In this document: positions 5,317 through 5,774 of the stretch, one piece after another
Layout: the number at the start of each line of letters is the position of its first letter
Position numbering within the stretch: the stretch's first letter is position 1
Program-made: the position numbers and the translations under genes
The notes under the pieces: model-generated
What the model was told of the DNA's origin: nothing
The model's database searches: none
Seen by the model: the letters and a program-made list of their open reading frames with translations, nothing else
Assembly (NCBI GenBank): GCA_047639575.1
Contig: JBLIOB010000273.1
Location: 1 to 5,774 of the forward strand
Direction: 5' to 3'
DNA: 5,774 nt
Source: JBLIOB01 sp047639575
GTDB taxonomy: Bacteria; Bacteroidota; Bacteroidia; Flavobacteriales_D; Parvicellaceae

Positions 5317-5352
5317 AAAAAAAACCTAGAAGCTTTGCTCCAAGGGGTTTTT
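5317..5352 (-). terminator. Terminator between the repeat array and hipBA, probably bidirectional
   Basis: Minus-strand reading gives CCTTGGAGC-AAA-GCTTCTAGG, a 9-bp stem with one mismatch and one wobble, then a run of eight T. On the plus strand the same hairpin is followed by GGGGTTTTT, with flanking A and T runs able to extend the stem. It would stop transcripts coming from the repeat array before they reach hipBA, or the reverse. The pairing is better in the minus-strand direction. Confidence 0.6.
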
Positions 5353-5396
5353 GATAGATGTTGATGAATTCTGATATTCATCTCAGCGGTGAAGGA

Positions 5397-5477
5397 GGGA
5401 TTACCTCGCTCATTGCATTCACTCGTGATCCCGTGAGGGGGAGCCTTGCAACCAAAGGGCTTCGCGGAGCGAAGCTG
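5397..5477 (+). repeat. Repeat array, copy 1 (older, partial)
   Basis: It matches the inner part of copies 2 and 3 over about 81 bases with roughly half a dozen differences and a 1-base indel. It has the outer hairpin arms GGGATTAC (5397-5404) / GTGATCCC (5425-5432) and the inner hairpin GCTTCGC-GGA-GCGAAGC (5459-5475). It lacks the head block (CTAATTGGAATGTC) and the T-rich tail of the later copies. Extra divergence suggests it predates the duplication that made copies 2 and 3. Confidence 0.8.
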
Positions 5478-5478
5478 G

Positions 5479-5604
5479 TGCTAATTGGAATGTCGGGGAT
5501 TACTCACTCATTGCATTCGCTCGTGATCCCGTGGAGGGGAACCTTGCAACCAAAGGGCTTCGCGGAGCGAAGCTGCCTTTTTATTTTGCTCTGTTTCTTG
5601 AAGC
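5479..5604 (+). repeat. Repeat array, copy 2
   Basis: This 126-base unit has 124 identities to copy 3, which starts exactly 132 bases later. In order it holds the head block, a hairpin GGGATTAC/GTGATCCC (5496-5503/5523-5530), a linker with CCTTGCAACC, a second hairpin GCTTCGC-GGA-GCGAAGC (5557-5573) extended by AAAGG/CCTTT, a T-rich tail, and TTTCTTGAAGC. The second hairpin with its tail looks like a plus-strand terminator. Such extragenic palindromic units resemble REP/BIME elements; no family name can be given from sequence alone. Confidence 0.85.
5552..5587 (+). terminator. Terminator-like hairpin inside copy 2
   Basis: AAAGGGCTTCGC pairs with GCGAAGC-TG-CCTTT: 12 base pairs, a GGA loop and a 2-base bulge. 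TTTTTATTTT runs from within the last pairs to 5587. It is a convincing plus-strand intrinsic terminator shape, although no plus-strand gene precedes it. Copy 1 has the same hairpin core without the T tail. Confidence 0.5.
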
Positions 5605-5610
5605 TTATTA

Positions 5611-5736
5611 TGCTAATTGGAATGTCGGGGATTACTCACTCATTGCATTCGCTCGTGATCCCATTGAGGGGAACCTTGCAACCAAAGGGCTTCGCGGAGC
5701 GAAGCTGCCTTTTTATTTTGCTCTGTTTCTTGAAGC
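5611..5736 (+). repeat. Repeat array, copy 3
   Basis: Same layout as copy 2, with two substitutions in the linker after the first hairpin (CCCATTGAGG against CCCGTGGAGG). Hairpin arms are at 5628-5635/5655-5662 and 5689-5695/5699-5705. The near identity implies a recent tandem duplication with period 132. Where copy 2 ends in TTGAAGC-TTATTA, this copy runs on into an inverted arm, so the duplication junction lies at about 5604-5611. Confidence 0.85.
5684..5719 (+). terminator. Terminator-like hairpin inside copy 3
   Basis: Identical in structure to the copy-2 hairpin: an AAAGG-extended stem with GGA loop followed by TTTTTATTTT. Here the same T-rich tail can instead pair with AAATAAAAAGG at 5757-5767, so two alternative folds compete. 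Confidence 0.5.
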
Positions 5737-5774
5737 GGAGCTTCAGAAACTTAGCCAAATAAAAAGGGCTTCCG
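5700..5774. repeat. Long imperfect inverted repeat running off the right edge
   Basis: The centre is GGA at 5737-5739. TGAAGC/GCTTCA and GTTTC/GAAAC pair nearest the centre with one bulged T. Then come GCT/AGC and an 11-bp perfect block, CCTTTTTATTT (5708-5718) with AAATAAAAAGG (5757-5767), then GAAGC/GCTTC beyond a short bulge. The right arm therefore seems to be an inverted, diverged piece of the same repeat unit. The full extent is not visible. Confidence 0.65.

Noticed and set aside
5397..5736. CRISPR array
   Set aside because: The repeats are long (about 126 bases), number only two to three, and are nearly contiguous rather than separated by unique 30-40 base spacers; no cas genes are seen.
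5358..5762. A 134-codon plus-strand frame with an internal 44-residue repeat
   Set aside because: The frame stays open only because the DNA repeat period (132) is a multiple of three. It crosses two terminator-like hairpins, and the repeated peptide has no family features, so I treat it as a by-product of the array.

Overview
This AT-rich window looks like a chromosomal accessory region of a member of the Bacteroidota, probably a Cytophagales- or Flavobacteriales-like bacterium. The main evidence is a secreted protein with a C-terminal type IX secretion (T9SS) sorting domain, a promoter element matching the Bacteroidota -7 consensus TAnnTTTG upstream of hipB, starts mostly without good Shine-Dalgarno sites, and several GTG or TTG starts. 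All convincing genes are on the minus strand, so gene order is best read from right to left.

Right end (about 5317-5774): a non-coding block of hairpin-rich repeats, with two nearly identical copies of a 132-bp-period unit, one older and shorter copy, and the start of an inverted arm that runs off the window. A bidirectional-looking terminator separates it from the next operon. Middle right (3540-5172): a complete hipBA-type toxin-antitoxin operon. HipB (XRE-type antitoxin/repressor) is followed after 5 nt by HipA (Ser/Thr kinase toxin with all key active-site motifs). Upstream of hipB lie a -7 promoter element and an 18-bp near-palindrome that is a likely HipB operator.

Centre (3107-3539): a gene-free stretch holding a striking 12-7-12 perfect inverted repeat and a diverged copy of the head of the right-hand repeat. 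Centre left (1154-3106): a probable operon of three exported proteins, namely a T9SS-sorted surface protein, a short secreted protein that follows it after 2 nt, and a small predicted outer-membrane beta-barrel. Left (371-1153): an orphan excisionase/MerR-like HTH gene whose start is straddled by a 10-bp inverted repeat, followed by a gene-free stretch with several hairpins, two of them plus-strand terminators. Left edge (1-370): the N-terminal part of a second copy of the short secreted protein, about 55% identical to the first over the shared part.

The two copies of the secreted protein look like an old tandem duplication, interrupted or rearranged by the segment that carries the HTH gene and the barrel gene. 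There is no integrase, CRISPR array, rRNA or tRNA. No fully new system is evident. The most unusual material is the repeat array, the dispersed relative of its head, the 31-bp palindrome, and the interrupted duplication.
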